Source of the DNA: Chromohalobacter sarecensis
GTDB taxonomy: Bacteria > Pseudomonadota > Gammaproteobacteria > Pseudomonadales > Halomonadaceae
Length of the DNA stretch: 64,000 nt
Assembly: GCF_023061135.1 (NCBI RefSeq)
Contig: NZ_JAKGAN010000012.1
Span: 1 to 64,000 of the forward strand
Direction of reading: 5' to 3'
Positions 39,984 to 48,698 of the stretch are shown here, piece after piece (within the stretch, counting starts at the first letter, position 1; every line of letters begins with the position of its first letter). Made by a program: the position numbers and the translations under genes. Under the pieces are notes generated by a model. That model was not told where the DNA came from. It made no database searches and worked only from the letters and a program-made list of their open reading frames with translations.

Positions 39984-41192
39984 GTGTCCGTTTCTCACGT
40001 TCCCACCAGCGACGCGGCCAACGTTCGCTTGGTGGCCAATCGCGTCCTGGTCACGCTGCTTTGCGCGGGGCTCCTGGCGGCCTGGCTATTGCCCTTCGCC
40101 ACGATGTCGCCCAACCGTCTGGCCTCCGGGCAAACCGTCGGCCTGAGCGCGGCGTTATCAGCTTGGCAAATGAGCGCGCTTCTAGTCCTGTGCGCGGTGT
40201 TGGCCATAGCGGCGCTGAGACGCCCGCTCCCGCGCGGGCTCGCCCACGGCGTGGTCTTGCTGGCCAGCCTGGGGCTGTTGCTGATCACGCTATATAGCCT
40301 GGGCGACTACGCACAACGCACGCTGGCCGAAAAATCGCCGTCGGCGCGGGTCTCGCAAGGGGCGGCCTTCTGGGTGATGGTATTCTGCTGCGCCCTGGCC
40401 GCCATCGATGCCTTTCAGCGCGCCGCCAGCGGTTGGCTGTTGCGTCTAGGTTACATGCTGATCGCGGGGGGGAGCGTGGCGATGTTGTTCGCCAGCGGCC
40501 ATTTCGACGATCTGTCGATCATCCGCGAATACGCCAACATCCGCGACAACTTCAGTGATCAGTTCATCACGCACTTGGTGCTGGTGGGCTCCGCGCTAGG
40601 GCCAGCGTTACTCATCGGCATTCCACTGGGCCTGCTGGCCCATCGCCACGTGCGCCTGCAGGGAACGCTGTTCAGCGTGCTCAATTTCTTCCAGACGATT
40701 CCCTCGATTGCCCTGTTCGCCCTGCTCGTCGCGCCGCTTTCGGCACTCGGCAACGCCTTCCCATTGCTCGGCGAATGGGGCGTCAAAGGCATCGGTGCCG
40801 CACCGGCCATCATCGCACTGGTGATGTACGCGCTGCTGCCGGTAGTACGTAATACCTATGCCGGACTCAAGGGCGTGCCGCCCGCCACCGTGGAAGCCGC
40901 ACGCGGCATGGGCATGACCGCGCGTCAGGTGCTGTGGCGCGTGGAAATCCCTTTGGCGTTGCCGGTGATGCTTTCGGGGCTGCGCATCGTCACCGTGCAG
41001 GCCATCGGCCTGACCGTGGTGGCGGCACTGATCGGTGCCGGGGGCCTGGGCGCCTTTATCTTCCAGGGCCTCGGCCAATATGCCATCGATTTGGTCCTGC
41101 TCGGCGCGATTCCCACCATCGTGCTGGCGGTGATCGCCGATTTCACGCTGCAGATGCTGGTCGTGCTGAGCAAGCCGGCCGGCACCCGCTGA
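39984..41192 (+). CDS. yehY: Osmoprotectant ABC transporter permease (YehY-like)
   Basis: A 402-residue permease starting with GTG, 9 bases after osmF. The N-terminal half has additional membrane helices, as in YehY; the C-terminal half is the transport domain (GPALLIGIPLGLLAHRH, then AARGMGMTARQVLWRVEIPLALPVMLSGLR, the EAA-type loop that contacts the ATPase). It forms the channel with the second permease gene downstream. Confidence 0.9.
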   Translation: MSVSHVPTSDAANVRLVANRVLVTLLCAGLLAAWLLPFATMSPNRLASGQTVGLSAALSAWQMSALLVLCAVLAIAALRRPLPRGLAHGVVLLASLGLLLITLYSLGDYAQRTLAEKSPSARVSQGAAFWVMVFCCALAAIDAFQRAASGWLLRLGYMLIAGGSVAMLFASGHFDDLSIIREYANIRDNFSDQFITHLVLVGSALGPALLIGIPLGLLAHRHVRLQGTLFSVLNFFQTIPSIALFALLVAPLSALGNAFPLLGEWGVKGIGAAPAIIALVMYALLPVVRNTYAGLKGVPPATVEAARGMGMTARQVLWRVEIPLALPVMLSGLRIVTVQAIGLTVVAALIGAGGLGAFIFQGLGQYAIDLVLLGAIPTIVLAVIADFTLQMLVVLSKPAGTR

Positions 41193-41204
41193 TAGGTAAC
41201 ACCG

Positions 41205-42254
41205 ATGATCGAACTTCAGGGATTGACCAAGCGGTATGGCGATACACGCGTCGTCGACGATATCTCGCTGACCGTTGAACAGGGCGAATTCTGCGTGCTT
41301 ATCGGCCCCTCGGGGTGCGGCAAGTCGACCACGTTAAAGATGATCAATCGCCTGATCGCTCATAGCGAGGGCAAGATCCTGGTGAGCGGCGACGATATCA
41401 CCACCCTGCCGCCGGAACGCCTGCGTCGCCGCATCGGCTACGCCATCCAGTCGATCGGGCTGTTCCCGCACTGGCGCGTCGCGGACAATATCGCCACCGT
41501 GCCCAGACTGCTCAAGTGGCCGTCGTCACGCATCGCCGCACGCGTTGACGAATTGCTGGCCTTGTTCCAGCTCGACGCTGACGGACTGCACGACAAGTAT
41601 CCGCATCAACTCTCGGGTGGTCAGGCGCAGCGTGTCGGTGTGGCCCGCGCCCTGGCCGCCGATCCCGACGTGCTACTGATGGATGAGCCCTTCGGCGCCG
41701 TCGATCCGCTGACGCGCGATACCTTGCAGGCCGAATTGGCACGCGTGCATCGTCAGACCGGCAAGACCATCGTCTTCGTCACCCACGACATGGACGAGGC
41801 CTTGCGCCTGGCCTCCCGCGTGGCGCTGCTCAATGCCGGCCAACTGGTGCAATACGACCGTCCGGCGGAGCTTCTCGTCGCCCCCGCCAACGATTTCGTG
41901 CGCGACTTTATCGGACGCGCCGACCTGGGCCTCAAGCTGCTCTCGCGGCGCCGGGTCGAGGAGTATTGCCGGCCCGCGCAGCGCACGCGCAACAACGCCA
42001 TCGCCAGCGCGCCGATCACCTGGCAAGTGGACGCCGACGACCGCCCCATGGCGCTGCTGGGCGGCCGCCTGGGCGAATCCGATATAGCGCGCACGGTGGT
42101 CAATCCCGAGTGGATCGCCACGCCGGAGATGTCGATGAAGGAGGCCTTGTCACGCATGGTGTGGTTTCGCGTGACGGCCTTGCCGGTGCTTGATAACGAA
42201 GGGCGCCTGCTGGGCGAAGTGACGATGTCAGGCGTCATGGGGCACCGTTCATGA
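41205..42254 (+). CDS. yehX: Osmoprotectant ABC transporter ATP-binding protein (YehX-like)
   Basis: A 349-residue ATPase. Walker A is GPSGCGKST (37-45), the signature is LSGGQAQRVGVARAL and Walker B is VLLMDEPFG, followed by the H-loop THDMDEAL. Residues after about 280 form a C-terminal region of the CBS-like type used in betaine transporters for ionic-strength sensing; only one clear unit is visible. The stop overlaps the next permease by 4 bases (ATGA). Confidence 0.92.
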   Translation: MIELQGLTKRYGDTRVVDDISLTVEQGEFCVLIGPSGCGKSTTLKMINRLIAHSEGKILVSGDDITTLPPERLRRRIGYAIQSIGLFPHWRVADNIATVPRLLKWPSSRIAARVDELLALFQLDADGLHDKYPHQLSGGQAQRVGVARALAADPDVLLMDEPFGAVDPLTRDTLQAELARVHRQTGKTIVFVTHDMDEALRLASRVALLNAGQLVQYDRPAELLVAPANDFVRDFIGRADLGLKLLSRRRVEEYCRPAQRTRNNAIASAPITWQVDADDRPMALLGGRLGESDIARTVVNPEWIATPEMSMKEALSRMVWFRVTALPVLDNEGRLLGEVTMSGVMGHRS

Positions 42255-43021
42255 GCGTCAGCGCACTGTCCCGTGCACCTTCCTCGCGCCGTGTTCTGCT
42301 GATTGCGCTCAGTGCCTTGCTGATCGCGCTGGTCCTAGGCATGGAGCAGTTGGCACCGCTGTTTCGGGCGCTGTTTCCCGATCAGGACCCAGCGATGTAT
42401 CAGCGCGAGAGTTTTCTCAATCTGACGCTCGCTCACCTCGCCCTGGTGCTGGTGTCGTCGCTCATCTCGGTGAGTGTCGGCGTGGCAGCAGGGCTTTTCG
42501 TCACGCGGCCGGCGGGGCGTGAGTTCGAGCCCTTGGTGTCGACGCTGGCCGCCATCGGCCAGACCTTCCCTCCGGCGGCGGTGCTGGCAATCGTCGTGCC
42601 CATTGCCGGTTTCGGCTTCGTGCCCACGCTGGTGGCACTGGTGCTCTATGGCCTCTTGCCCGTGGTGCAGAATACCGTCGCCGGGCTCGGCACGGTGCCC
42701 TCGCAAACGCTCGAGGCCGCGCGCGGCAATGGCATGAGTGCCTGGCAGATCCTGTGGCGCATCGAACTGCCTCTGGCGATGCGCGTCATCATCGCCGGCG
42801 TGCGCGTCTCGGTGATCATCAATATCGGCACGGCCACCATCGGTTCTACGGTCGGCGCCAAGACGCTGGGCACGCCGATCATCGCCGGCCTGGTGGGCAA
42901 CAATCTACCTTATGTGATTCAGGGGGCGGTACTGGTGGGTCTGCTGGCCATTGTCACCGACCTGGCGTTCGAACGGCTGGAACAACGCTTCTCGTTCGGC
43001 GCTAGCGGGGCGGCGTCATGA
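42251..43021 (+). CDS. yehW: Osmoprotectant ABC transporter permease (YehW-like)
   Basis: A 256-residue permease with about six membrane helices. The binding-protein-dependent transport domain shows SLISVSVGVAAGLFVTRPAG and the coupling loop EAARGNGMSAWQILWRIELPLAMRVIIAGVR. It is the last gene of the osmF operon, overlapping yehX. A strong hairpin terminator follows at 43074. Confidence 0.92.
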   Translation: MSVSALSRAPSSRRVLLIALSALLIALVLGMEQLAPLFRALFPDQDPAMYQRESFLNLTLAHLALVLVSSLISVSVGVAAGLFVTRPAGREFEPLVSTLAAIGQTFPPAAVLAIVVPIAGFGFVPTLVALVLYGLLPVVQNTVAGLGTVPSQTLEAARGNGMSAWQILWRIELPLAMRVIIAGVRVSVIINIGTATIGSTVGAKTLGTPIIAGLVGNNLPYVIQGAVLVGLLAIVTDLAFERLEQRFSFGASGAAS

Positions 43022-43073
43022 GCGGGACATCTAGCGAACCAAGGTAAGCGGCATCGCGGGGAGGGAAAAAACA

Positions 43074-43101
43074 AGCCCGCCGCCTTCAAAGGCGGCGGGC
43101 T
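43074..43101. terminator. Terminator shared by the osmF operon and the entericidin genes
   Basis: 13-base perfect arms AGCCCGCCGCCTT/AAGGCGGCGGGCT. On the minus strand it is followed by TGTTTTTTCCC, a strong terminator for the entericidin gene ending at 43109. On the plus strand it can also stop osmF operon transcripts. Confidence 0.85.
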
Positions 43102-43108
43102 AAATACC

Positions 43109-43240
43109 TTAATTGGCAGCGTCTTGCACTTCTTCGCCACCTTGCTCGATGTCTTCACCAGCGCCTTCGAAGGTATTGCAACCGGTAATTGCACCAGCGG
43201 TGAACATCAGTAGCAGGGAAAAAGCCAGCATGCGTTTCAT
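43109..43240 (-). CDS. Entericidin-type small lipoprotein (second of tandem pair)
   Basis: A 43-residue product, MKRMLAFSLLLMFTAGAITG then the lipidated C21 and NTFEGAGEDIEQGGEEVQDA. The lipobox ITGC, and the GAGEDIEQGGE body that forms an amphipathic helix, are typical of entericidin A/B, the antidote/bacteriolytic lipoprotein pair of E. coli. Its own terminator follows the stop. Codon use and spacing support a real gene. A similar gene lies 136 bases upstream. Whether this copy is toxin-like or antidote-like cannot be told from sequence. Confidence 0.85.
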   Translation of the reverse strand: MKRMLAFSLLLMFTAGAITGCNTFEGAGEDIEQGGEEVQDAAN

Positions 43241-43265
43241 AGTCGTGTCTCCTTCACGGTATCAA

Positions 43266-43281
43266 GCGGGAATATTCCCGC
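43266..43281. repeat. 16-base palindrome between the entericidin genes
   Basis: GCGGGAATATTCCCGC is perfectly symmetrical. It lies upstream of the second entericidin gene and could be an operator or a weak hairpin. No T tract follows. Confidence 0.4.
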
Positions 43282-43376
43282 GGGTCCAAACCCATTCTTG
43301 GGTAATCTTATCCGCCATACCGGCGGCACGCTCACAACGTAGCAAAGCTAGCGGCGCTATGCATCCTTTCCAGGAC

Positions 43377-43508
43377 TCAGCCGTTTGCAGCATCCTGCAT
43401 CGCTTCACCGCCACGTTCGATATCCTCGCCGGCACCGTGGATGGTATTGCAGCCACTCAGCACCGCCAGCAACAGAAGACCCAAGATCGCAATCGATGTA
43501 CGCTTCAT
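43377..43508 (-). CDS. Entericidin-type small lipoprotein (first of tandem pair)
   Basis: A 43-residue product, MKRTSIAILGLLLLAVLSG then the lipidated C20 and NTIHGAGEDIERGGEAMQDA. It shares CNT-x-x-GAGEDIE-x-GGE and the ending QDAAN with the second copy, so the pair arose by duplication. GGAG lies upstream of the ATG. The hydrophobic core and lipobox LSGC predict export and lipidation. E. coli ecnA/ecnB is likewise a tandem pair controlled by stationary phase and osmolarity. Confidence 0.85.
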   Translation of the reverse strand: MKRTSIAILGLLLLAVLSGCNTIHGAGEDIERGGEAMQDAANG

Positions 43509-43619
43509 GCGTTTTCTCCGGAAGGCACCGCTCACTTAGCGGCAGGCACGGCCCTATGCCGTGTAACGTAACGTTAGCATAGCCACGCCACTTTACGACG
43601 ATTTTCAGGAGCGCCGCGC

Positions 43620-44036
43620 ATGACCGATTTCACCCTGCATCCACGCTTGGCCGCCGATTCACATTACGTCGCCGACCTGCCCCTTTGTCAGGTGCGGCTG
43701 AACGGCGACGCGCGTTATTCTTGGCTGGTACTGATCCCCCGTCGCGACGATATCCGCGAAGTCTACGAACTCTCCGCCGACGATCAGGCCACGCTGTGGC
43801 AGGAGGCCACCGAGGTGGGACGCCGCTTGATGGCGCACCATGACGGCGACAAGCTCAACCTAGCCACGCTCGGCAACCAGGTCGCGCAATTGCACCTACA
43901 TGTCATCGTCCGCCATCAGGGCGACGCGGCCTGGCCAGGGCCGGTATGGGGACACGGCACGCCGCAGCCGTATGACGATATGATGCTGGACACCCACCTG
44001 GCGACACTGCGCAACCTCCTCGCCCCATGCAAGTGA
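43620..44036 (+). CDS. HIT-family nucleotide-binding protein
   Basis: A 138-residue histidine-triad protein. The active-site segment is NQVAQLHLHVIVRHQGDAAWPGPVWGHG, in which the triad appears as H-L-H-V-I-V-R-H. The N-terminal half (WLVLIPRRDDIREVYELS) is the usual HIT strand region. Members hydrolyse nucleoside phosphoramidates or dinucleotides; the exact substrate is unknown. AGGAG precedes the ATG. Confidence 0.87.
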   Translation: MTDFTLHPRLAADSHYVADLPLCQVRLNGDARYSWLVLIPRRDDIREVYELSADDQATLWQEATEVGRRLMAHHDGDKLNLATLGNQVAQLHLHVIVRHQGDAAWPGPVWGHGTPQPYDDMMLDTHLATLRNLLAPCK

Positions 44037-44085
44037 TACGCGCGTAGGCAGTTTTCGTAGGACTCTAAGTCCTTACGAAAAATCG

Positions 44086-44181
44086 GCGAGCGATGGTCAG
44101 ACAAGGCAAAAATTGGCGAAAAGACGGAGTTTACGTGGTGTAAATGAGTACTTTAAGCCAATTTTTAACGCCGTATGGGCG
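44086..44181 (-). repeat. 96-base structured intergenic repeat, copy B
   Basis: The minus strand aligns without gaps to 12152-12247. Its internal stem is a different sequence, AAAAATTGGC (44157-44166 as read on minus) with GCCAATTTTT (44108-44117), but pairs in the same register as in copy A. It is flanked by TTTTCGTAGGACT at 44052 and 44193 (direct repeat), with an inverted partner at about 44068-44081. It fills the gap between the HIT gene and the lipoprotein operon. Confidence 0.75.
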
Positions 44182-44204
44182 AGCGCAGGCAATTTTCGTA
44201 GGAC

Positions 44205-44576
44205 TTAGGGCAGCTCATCGAGCCTCTCCTGCACATCAATCAACAACGTATCGAACACATACGGCGGCACCGGCTGGCCGCCACGCTGCCCCGATAGCGT
44301 GATACGCGTGCCCTGCTCGGTCGCCTCGAGCCGGTAACGCACTGCAAGCGTGGGACGCGCGGCCAGCACGGCCTCGACATCGCCCAGGTCGACATCGGCA
44401 CGACGAATCACGAAGCCGCGTGCCGTGAGCATCGCCACTCCCGCTTCCAATGTGGTCGACGGCCCGGCCTCGACGATCAACGACCGGGTCTGCGGTGGCG
44501 CCGATGTGGTCGCGCATCCCCCCAGGCTCAAGGCCACTAACGATGTCACGAGCAGTACGCCCAGCAGCCGCCTCAT
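44205..44576 (-). CDS. Uncharacterised lipoprotein, second gene of pair
   Basis: A 123-residue lipoprotein with lipobox SLGGC (lipidated C21). The mature part is small, with the pattern AGVAMLTARGFVIRRADVDLGDVEAVL then a strand-rich end (TRITLSGQRGG). I do not recognise a family. It overlaps the upstream lipoprotein gene by 4 bases, so the two are co-translated. Both mature parts contain a segment of the form 'gets a value, x-G-(F/Y)-x-I', hinting at a shared fold. Confidence 0.75.
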   Translation of the reverse strand: MRRLLGVLLVTSLVALSLGGCATTSAPPQTRSLIVEAGPSTTLEAGVAMLTARGFVIRRADVDLGDVEAVLAARPTLAVRYRLEATEQGTRITLSGQRGGQPVPPYVFDTLLIDVQERLDELP

Positions 44577-45118
44577 GATGTGCTCCTCTCGCGCATGCGT
44601 GCGTCGATATCATCGTGTAGAGCGGCGCAGAATGCCGCGCTGTTATCCGGACGCGCATCGATCAGATAACCGTCGACATCGACCACGCGCGAATCGCGCG
44701 TCACCCGTACGACATCCTCGACAGCGACCACCGAGACCCGTTGCAGGCGCACCGGGTCGCCGCCGAAGCGCTGGGAATACCCCAGCGAATAGCCATGGCG
44801 ACTCCCCATGCCATAGTATCCCCAGAACCCGCTGCGCCCCCAGGGCGTCCGGTCCACGGCGCCTAGCCCCGGCTGCGCCTGAGACCGCTCGGCGCTCACC
44901 AGCCCCAGCGCGACCTCGGTCTGTTCGATACGATACCCCTGTGCCTCCAAGGCATCGGCCGTGGCCTTTACGCGTATCTTGGCATCGCCCTCGGCCGGCC
45001 AGTGGCATGCCTCGGGCAACGGCGAAGCCACATCACGGCCCAGCGGATCATAAGAAGCCAGGCTCTGACAGCCGCCGAGCCCCACCAATGCCACTACCAG
45101 CAAAAGAGGTTTCATCAT
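44573..45118 (-). CDS. Uncharacterised lipoprotein, first gene of pair
   Basis: A 181-residue lipoprotein with lipobox GLGGC (lipidated C17). It continues DAKIRVKATADALEAQGYRIEQTEVALGLVSAERSQ and then GWGYYG-type glycine/tyrosine-rich residues around 95-115. The EAQGYRIEQTEVALGLVSAE motif is similar in shape to RGFVIRRADVDLGDVEAV in the next gene, suggesting duplicated domains. Longer upstream frames lack a signal peptide, so I start at 45118 (MMKPLLLVV). Function unknown. Confidence 0.75.
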   Translation of the reverse strand: MMKPLLLVVALVGLGGCQSLASYDPLGRDVASPLPEACHWPAEGDAKIRVKATADALEAQGYRIEQTEVALGLVSAERSQAQPGLGAVDRTPWGRSGFWGYYGMGSRHGYSLGYSQRFGGDPVRLQRVSVVAVEDVVRVTRDSRVVDVDGYLIDARPDNSAAFCAALHDDIDARMRERSTS

Positions 45119-45356
45119 CGCGTTCTCGCCTGAAAGGAAAAGGCCACTCGTAGCGGGGAGCGACATCGCACGTCTCGCCTCACCGTTAGCATCGCTCGGG
45201 CACCTCGTTGAGAGCGTAGTTGAGCGCCACGGTTCCGTCAGCGTGGCATGCTGGGTGACTCCCGCCCAGCACCAGCATGCGTTAGGCTGACAGTCTACTG
45301 GCCATTCGACCGCCACGCTCCGCCCCTCGGGCTTGGATCACGCAAGAGGCTCGCTC

Positions 45357-46499
45357 ATGAAGATCGTCATCGCTCCGGACAGCTACAAGGATGCCCTCTC
45401 GGCCCGCGAGGCCGCAGCCGCCATCGCCGCAGGCTGCGCCCGCGTTTTCCCCCAAGCGCAGATGATCCAGTGCCCGATGGGAGACGGCGGCGAAGGCACC
45501 CTCGATGCCCTGCTCGCCGCAACGGGAGCCGAACGCCGCGTCGCCGAGGTTCACGACGCCCTGGGGCGGCCCATCGACGCCCGCTGGGGGTGGCACGCCG
45601 CGCGTGCCACGGCCTATATCGAGCTTGCCGAGGCCAGCGGTTTGCAAGCGCTCGCCGATGTCGAACGCACTGCGCTGCACAGTACCACCTTCGGCGTCGG
45701 GGAATTGATACGCGAAGCGCTCGACGCCGGGGCCACGCGTTTGATACTTACCCTGGGCGGCAGCGCCACCAACGATGCGGGCGCGGGGATGCTCGCAGCG
45801 CTGGGTGCGCGACTGATCGATACCGAAGGCCAGCCGCTACCGCCGGGTGGCGCAGCGCTGGCGCAACTGGCCGAACTCGACCTGAGTGGCCTCGACCCAC
45901 GCCTGGCGACACTCATGGTGGAGACCGCCGTGGACGTCGACAATCCCCTGCTCGGCGAACGCGGGGCCAGCGCCATCTTCGGTCCGCAGAAAGGCGCCAC
46001 GTCGGCGGATGTCACCCAGCTCGACGCGGCCCTGGCGCATTTCGCCGACCACGTCGCCAGCACACTCGGCAAGGATCATCGCGCGCTACTCGGCGCCGGT
46101 GCAGCGGGCGGCATGGGCTTCGCGGCCGCCGCTTTTCTGGAGGCACAGCTCAAGCCGGGTATCGAGCTAGTCATGGATCAGGTCGACTTTGATAGGCTGC
46201 TTGAAGATGCCGACCTGGTGATCACCGGCGAAGGCCAACTCGACGGGCAGAGCCTTGCCGGCAAGACGCCGGTGGGCATCGCCCGGCGCGCGCGACGACA
46301 CGGCGTGCCCACGCTTGCGCTCGCCGGGCGTCTCGGCGCTGGCTGGCAGGCCGTTCACGACGAGGGGATCGAGGCCGCCTTCGCCTTAGCGGATGGTCCC
46401 GTTACGCTGCCGGAGGCCCTGGCACGCACCCCCGAGCTACTCGCAGACCGTAGCGAAGGGCTGCTGCGTATATGGCGTCTCGGCCGATCCTCGGCATGA
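45357..46499 (+). CDS. Glycerate 2-kinase (GarK/GlxK type)
   Basis: A 380-residue kinase of the bacterial type I family, making 2-phosphoglycerate from glycerate. Seen: MKIVIAPDSYKDALSAREAA at the N-terminus, CPMGDGGEGTLDALL, LTLGGSATNDAGAGML and LVITGEGQLDGQSLAGKTPVGIARRA. It stands alone; no garL, garR or glyoxylate carboligase genes are adjacent. AGAGG lies before the ATG. Confidence 0.93.
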   Translation: MKIVIAPDSYKDALSAREAAAAIAAGCARVFPQAQMIQCPMGDGGEGTLDALLAATGAERRVAEVHDALGRPIDARWGWHAARATAYIELAEASGLQALADVERTALHSTTFGVGELIREALDAGATRLILTLGGSATNDAGAGMLAALGARLIDTEGQPLPPGGAALAQLAELDLSGLDPRLATLMVETAVDVDNPLLGERGASAIFGPQKGATSADVTQLDAALAHFADHVASTLGKDHRALLGAGAAGGMGFAAAAFLEAQLKPGIELVMDQVDFDRLLEDADLVITGEGQLDGQSLAGKTPVGIARRARRHGVPTLALAGRLGAGWQAVHDEGIEAAFALADGPVTLPEALARTPELLADRSEGLLRIWRLGRSSA

Positions 46500-46674
46500 T
46501 ATCTCCCTGCCGCCCTTGAAAAATCGGCGCATCATGGGCATTTCATATACAGGCGCTATTCCGTCGATGGGAAAGATTCGTTACCCAAGCCCCAGACAAC
46601 ACTCTAGACTAGGGGCCATCGACGATTTCGTCCCCTGACAACGTCAGTCCATTGCTTTACGAGGGAGTGCTTTC

Positions 46675-47148
46675 ATGTCCGACATCAATGCCATTGGCTT
46701 GCATACCGACAGCGCCAACCAGCTGGCCGAGAAGCTCAACGAGCTGCTGGCCAACTACCAGATCTTCTACATGAACGCGCGTGGCTATCACTGGAACGTC
46801 AAAGGCCCGCATTTCTTCGAGCTTCACGTCAAGTTCGAAGAAGTCTATACCGACCTGCTCGCCAAGGTCGATGAAGTCGCCGAGCGCATCCTCACGCTGG
46901 GCCACGAGCCGCTGCATGCCTACAGCGATTACGCCAAGATCTCGCGCATTCAGGAAGACACCCACGTGCACGAGGGCTCCGAGTGTGTGCGCGGTCTGGT
47001 GCAGGGGTATCAGGCACTGCTCGAATTGCAGCGCGAGCTCAATTCCATGGCCGCCGATGCCGATGACGAAGGCACCGCCTCGCAGATGAGCGACTACATC
47101 CGCGAGCAGGAAAAGACCGTGTGGATGCTCAGCGCCTACCTGGGCTGA
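46675..47148 (+). CDS. dps: Dps-family ferritin (DNA protection during starvation)
   Basis: A 157-residue mini-ferritin forming dodecamers that oxidise Fe(II) with peroxide. Ferroxidase-site residues fit the family: H39 (YHWNVKG), H51 and E55 (FFELHVKFEEVY), and D66 and E70 (KVDEVAERI). The short N-terminus lacks the lysine-rich DNA-binding tail, so it may act mainly in iron handling. GAGGGAG precedes the ATG. The promoter region holds a GACGA-TT-TCGTC palindrome at 46622-46633. Confidence 0.93.
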   Translation: MSDINAIGLHTDSANQLAEKLNELLANYQIFYMNARGYHWNVKGPHFFELHVKFEEVYTDLLAKVDEVAERILTLGHEPLHAYSDYAKISRIQEDTHVHEGSECVRGLVQGYQALLELQRELNSMAADADDEGTASQMSDYIREQEKTVWMLSAYLG

Positions 47149-47176
47149 TTCCCGCCAAGTCGTCCCGCAAGATAAT

Positions 47177-47201
47177 ACCGCCCGGCCTTGTGCCGGGCGG
47201 T
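47177..47201. terminator. Bidirectional terminator between dps and rmuC
   Basis: 10-base perfect arms ACCGCCCGGC/GCCGGGCGGT with a 5-base loop, between two convergent genes. Confidence 0.75.
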
Positions 47202-47205
47202 GTCG

Positions 47206-48684
47206 TTAGGGCTCCTCGCGCGTTTCGTCGCCGCAAGCGCCCTCCTCGGTGTCGGGCTCGTCGTCCGCCATGTCGTCCAGTTCTTCAGCATCCACCTGAT
47301 CGGTCAGATGCGCCGGCAGGTCGCGCTTCATGCGCACGCCCAAGCGCTTGAGCATCAACGCCTGGCTGACCAGGCTCCCCTGCCCTGTCGACAAGCGTCC
47401 CATCGCCTGGCGATAGCTGCCATCGGCGCGTTCCAGATGACGGCCGACGTCCTCGAGGCTGTCCACGAAGCCGCGAAACTTGTCGAGCAACTTGCCCGCC
47501 CGTGCAGCGATGACACGGGCGTTGTCGTTCTGGCGCTCCAGCGTCCAGAGACTGGCCACGGTTCTCAAGCTCGCCAGCAAGGTGGTCGGCGTGACCACCA
47601 CGATGTCGCGCGAGAAAGCATCCTGGAAGAGCGTCTCGTCGTGCTGGAAGGCCACCGCGAACGCCGGTTCGACGGGCATGAACAGGAACACGAAATCCGG
47701 TGAGTTGAGCCCCGGCAAGCGCGGATAGTCGCGGCCGGAGAGCGCGTCGATATGCGCGCGCACGGCTTGAACGTGAGCCTTCAACGCCTGCGCGCGCGTG
47801 GCCTCGTCTTCGGCGTTGACGTAACGCACGTAGGCGTTGAGCGAGACCTTGGCATCGACGATCAGGTGGCGGTTGTCGGGTAGGTAGATCACCGCATCGG
47901 GGCGCTGACGCCCCGACTCGCCCTCCACCGAGACTTCGCGCTTGTATTCGATGTCGCGGCGCAGCCCCGAGCGCTCGAGCACCGATTCGAGTATCACCTC
48001 GCCCCAATCGCCCTGCATCTTCTTGTCGCCCTTGAGCGCCCGCGTCAGGTTGGCGGCTTCCTCGGTGATCTGGCGGTTCAGCGTGGACAGATGCTCGATC
48101 TGCGTCTTGAGGGTCGAGCGCTCGCGCAGCGACTGGCCGTGAATTTCCTCCAGACGCGCCCGGAAGTCACCGACCTGCTCGCGAAACGGTGCCAGCATGG
48201 CCTCGAGATTCTCGCGACTCTGGGTGTTGAAGGTTTGCTGACGTTCCTCGAAGATCCGTCCCGCCAACGCCTCGAAGTCCTGGGTGAGACGTGTCCGCGC
48301 CTCCTCGAGCAGGGCGAGCTTCTCGGCATGATGGGAACGCTCCTGTTCGAGTTGCGTTTCCAAACGACCGTGACGCTCGCGCAGCGCCGCAAGCTGCTCC
48401 TGACGAGCGTCTAGATCGCGCTCACGCTGCCCCAGCAGTCGCTGGGTCTCGAGGCTCTGCTCGCGCACGGCGTCCAGTTGGGCATCGCTCTGGGCCAGCT
48501 CGCGCTCCAGCCGGACACGCGTCTCCTCGGCCTCGGCATGATGACGCTGGGCACGTTCGACGTCGTGCTCGGCCGCCTCGCGACGCGTGCGCTCACGCCG
48601 CCATGCGACACCGAGCATCAGTGCGGCGAGCACCAGGACGCCCGCAAGGGTGAGAAGATTAGCGGCAGAGAACGTGCTGGGCAT
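47206..48684 (-). CDS. rmuC: DNA recombination protein RmuC
   Basis: A 492-residue RmuC. The N-terminus has a single membrane helix (8-27), then a long coiled coil (about 30-195, rich in E, R and Q), and the RmuC nuclease-like domain with GDWGEVILESVLERSGL, DAVIYLPDNRHLIVDAKVSLNAY and DFVFLFMPVEPAF. D and K of VDAK resemble a PD-(D/E)xK core. It limits recombination at inverted repeats in E. coli. A 13-base tandem array lies just upstream of the start. Confidence 0.93.
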   Translation of the reverse strand: MPSTFSAANLLTLAGVLVLAALMLGVAWRRERTRREAAEHDVERAQRHHAEAEETRVRLERELAQSDAQLDAVREQSLETQRLLGQRERDLDARQEQLAALRERHGRLETQLEQERSHHAEKLALLEEARTRLTQDFEALAGRIFEERQQTFNTQSRENLEAMLAPFREQVGDFRARLEEIHGQSLRERSTLKTQIEHLSTLNRQITEEAANLTRALKGDKKMQGDWGEVILESVLERSGLRRDIEYKREVSVEGESGRQRPDAVIYLPDNRHLIVDAKVSLNAYVRYVNAEDEATRAQALKAHVQAVRAHIDALSGRDYPRLPGLNSPDFVFLFMPVEPAFAVAFQHDETLFQDAFSRDIVVVTPTTLLASLRTVASLWTLERQNDNARVIAARAGKLLDKFRGFVDSLEDVGRHLERADGSYRQAMGRLSTGQGSLVSQALMLKRLGVRMKRDLPAHLTDQVDAEELDDMADDEPDTEEGACGDETREEP

Positions 48685-48698
48685 GGGCGGATACCGAC

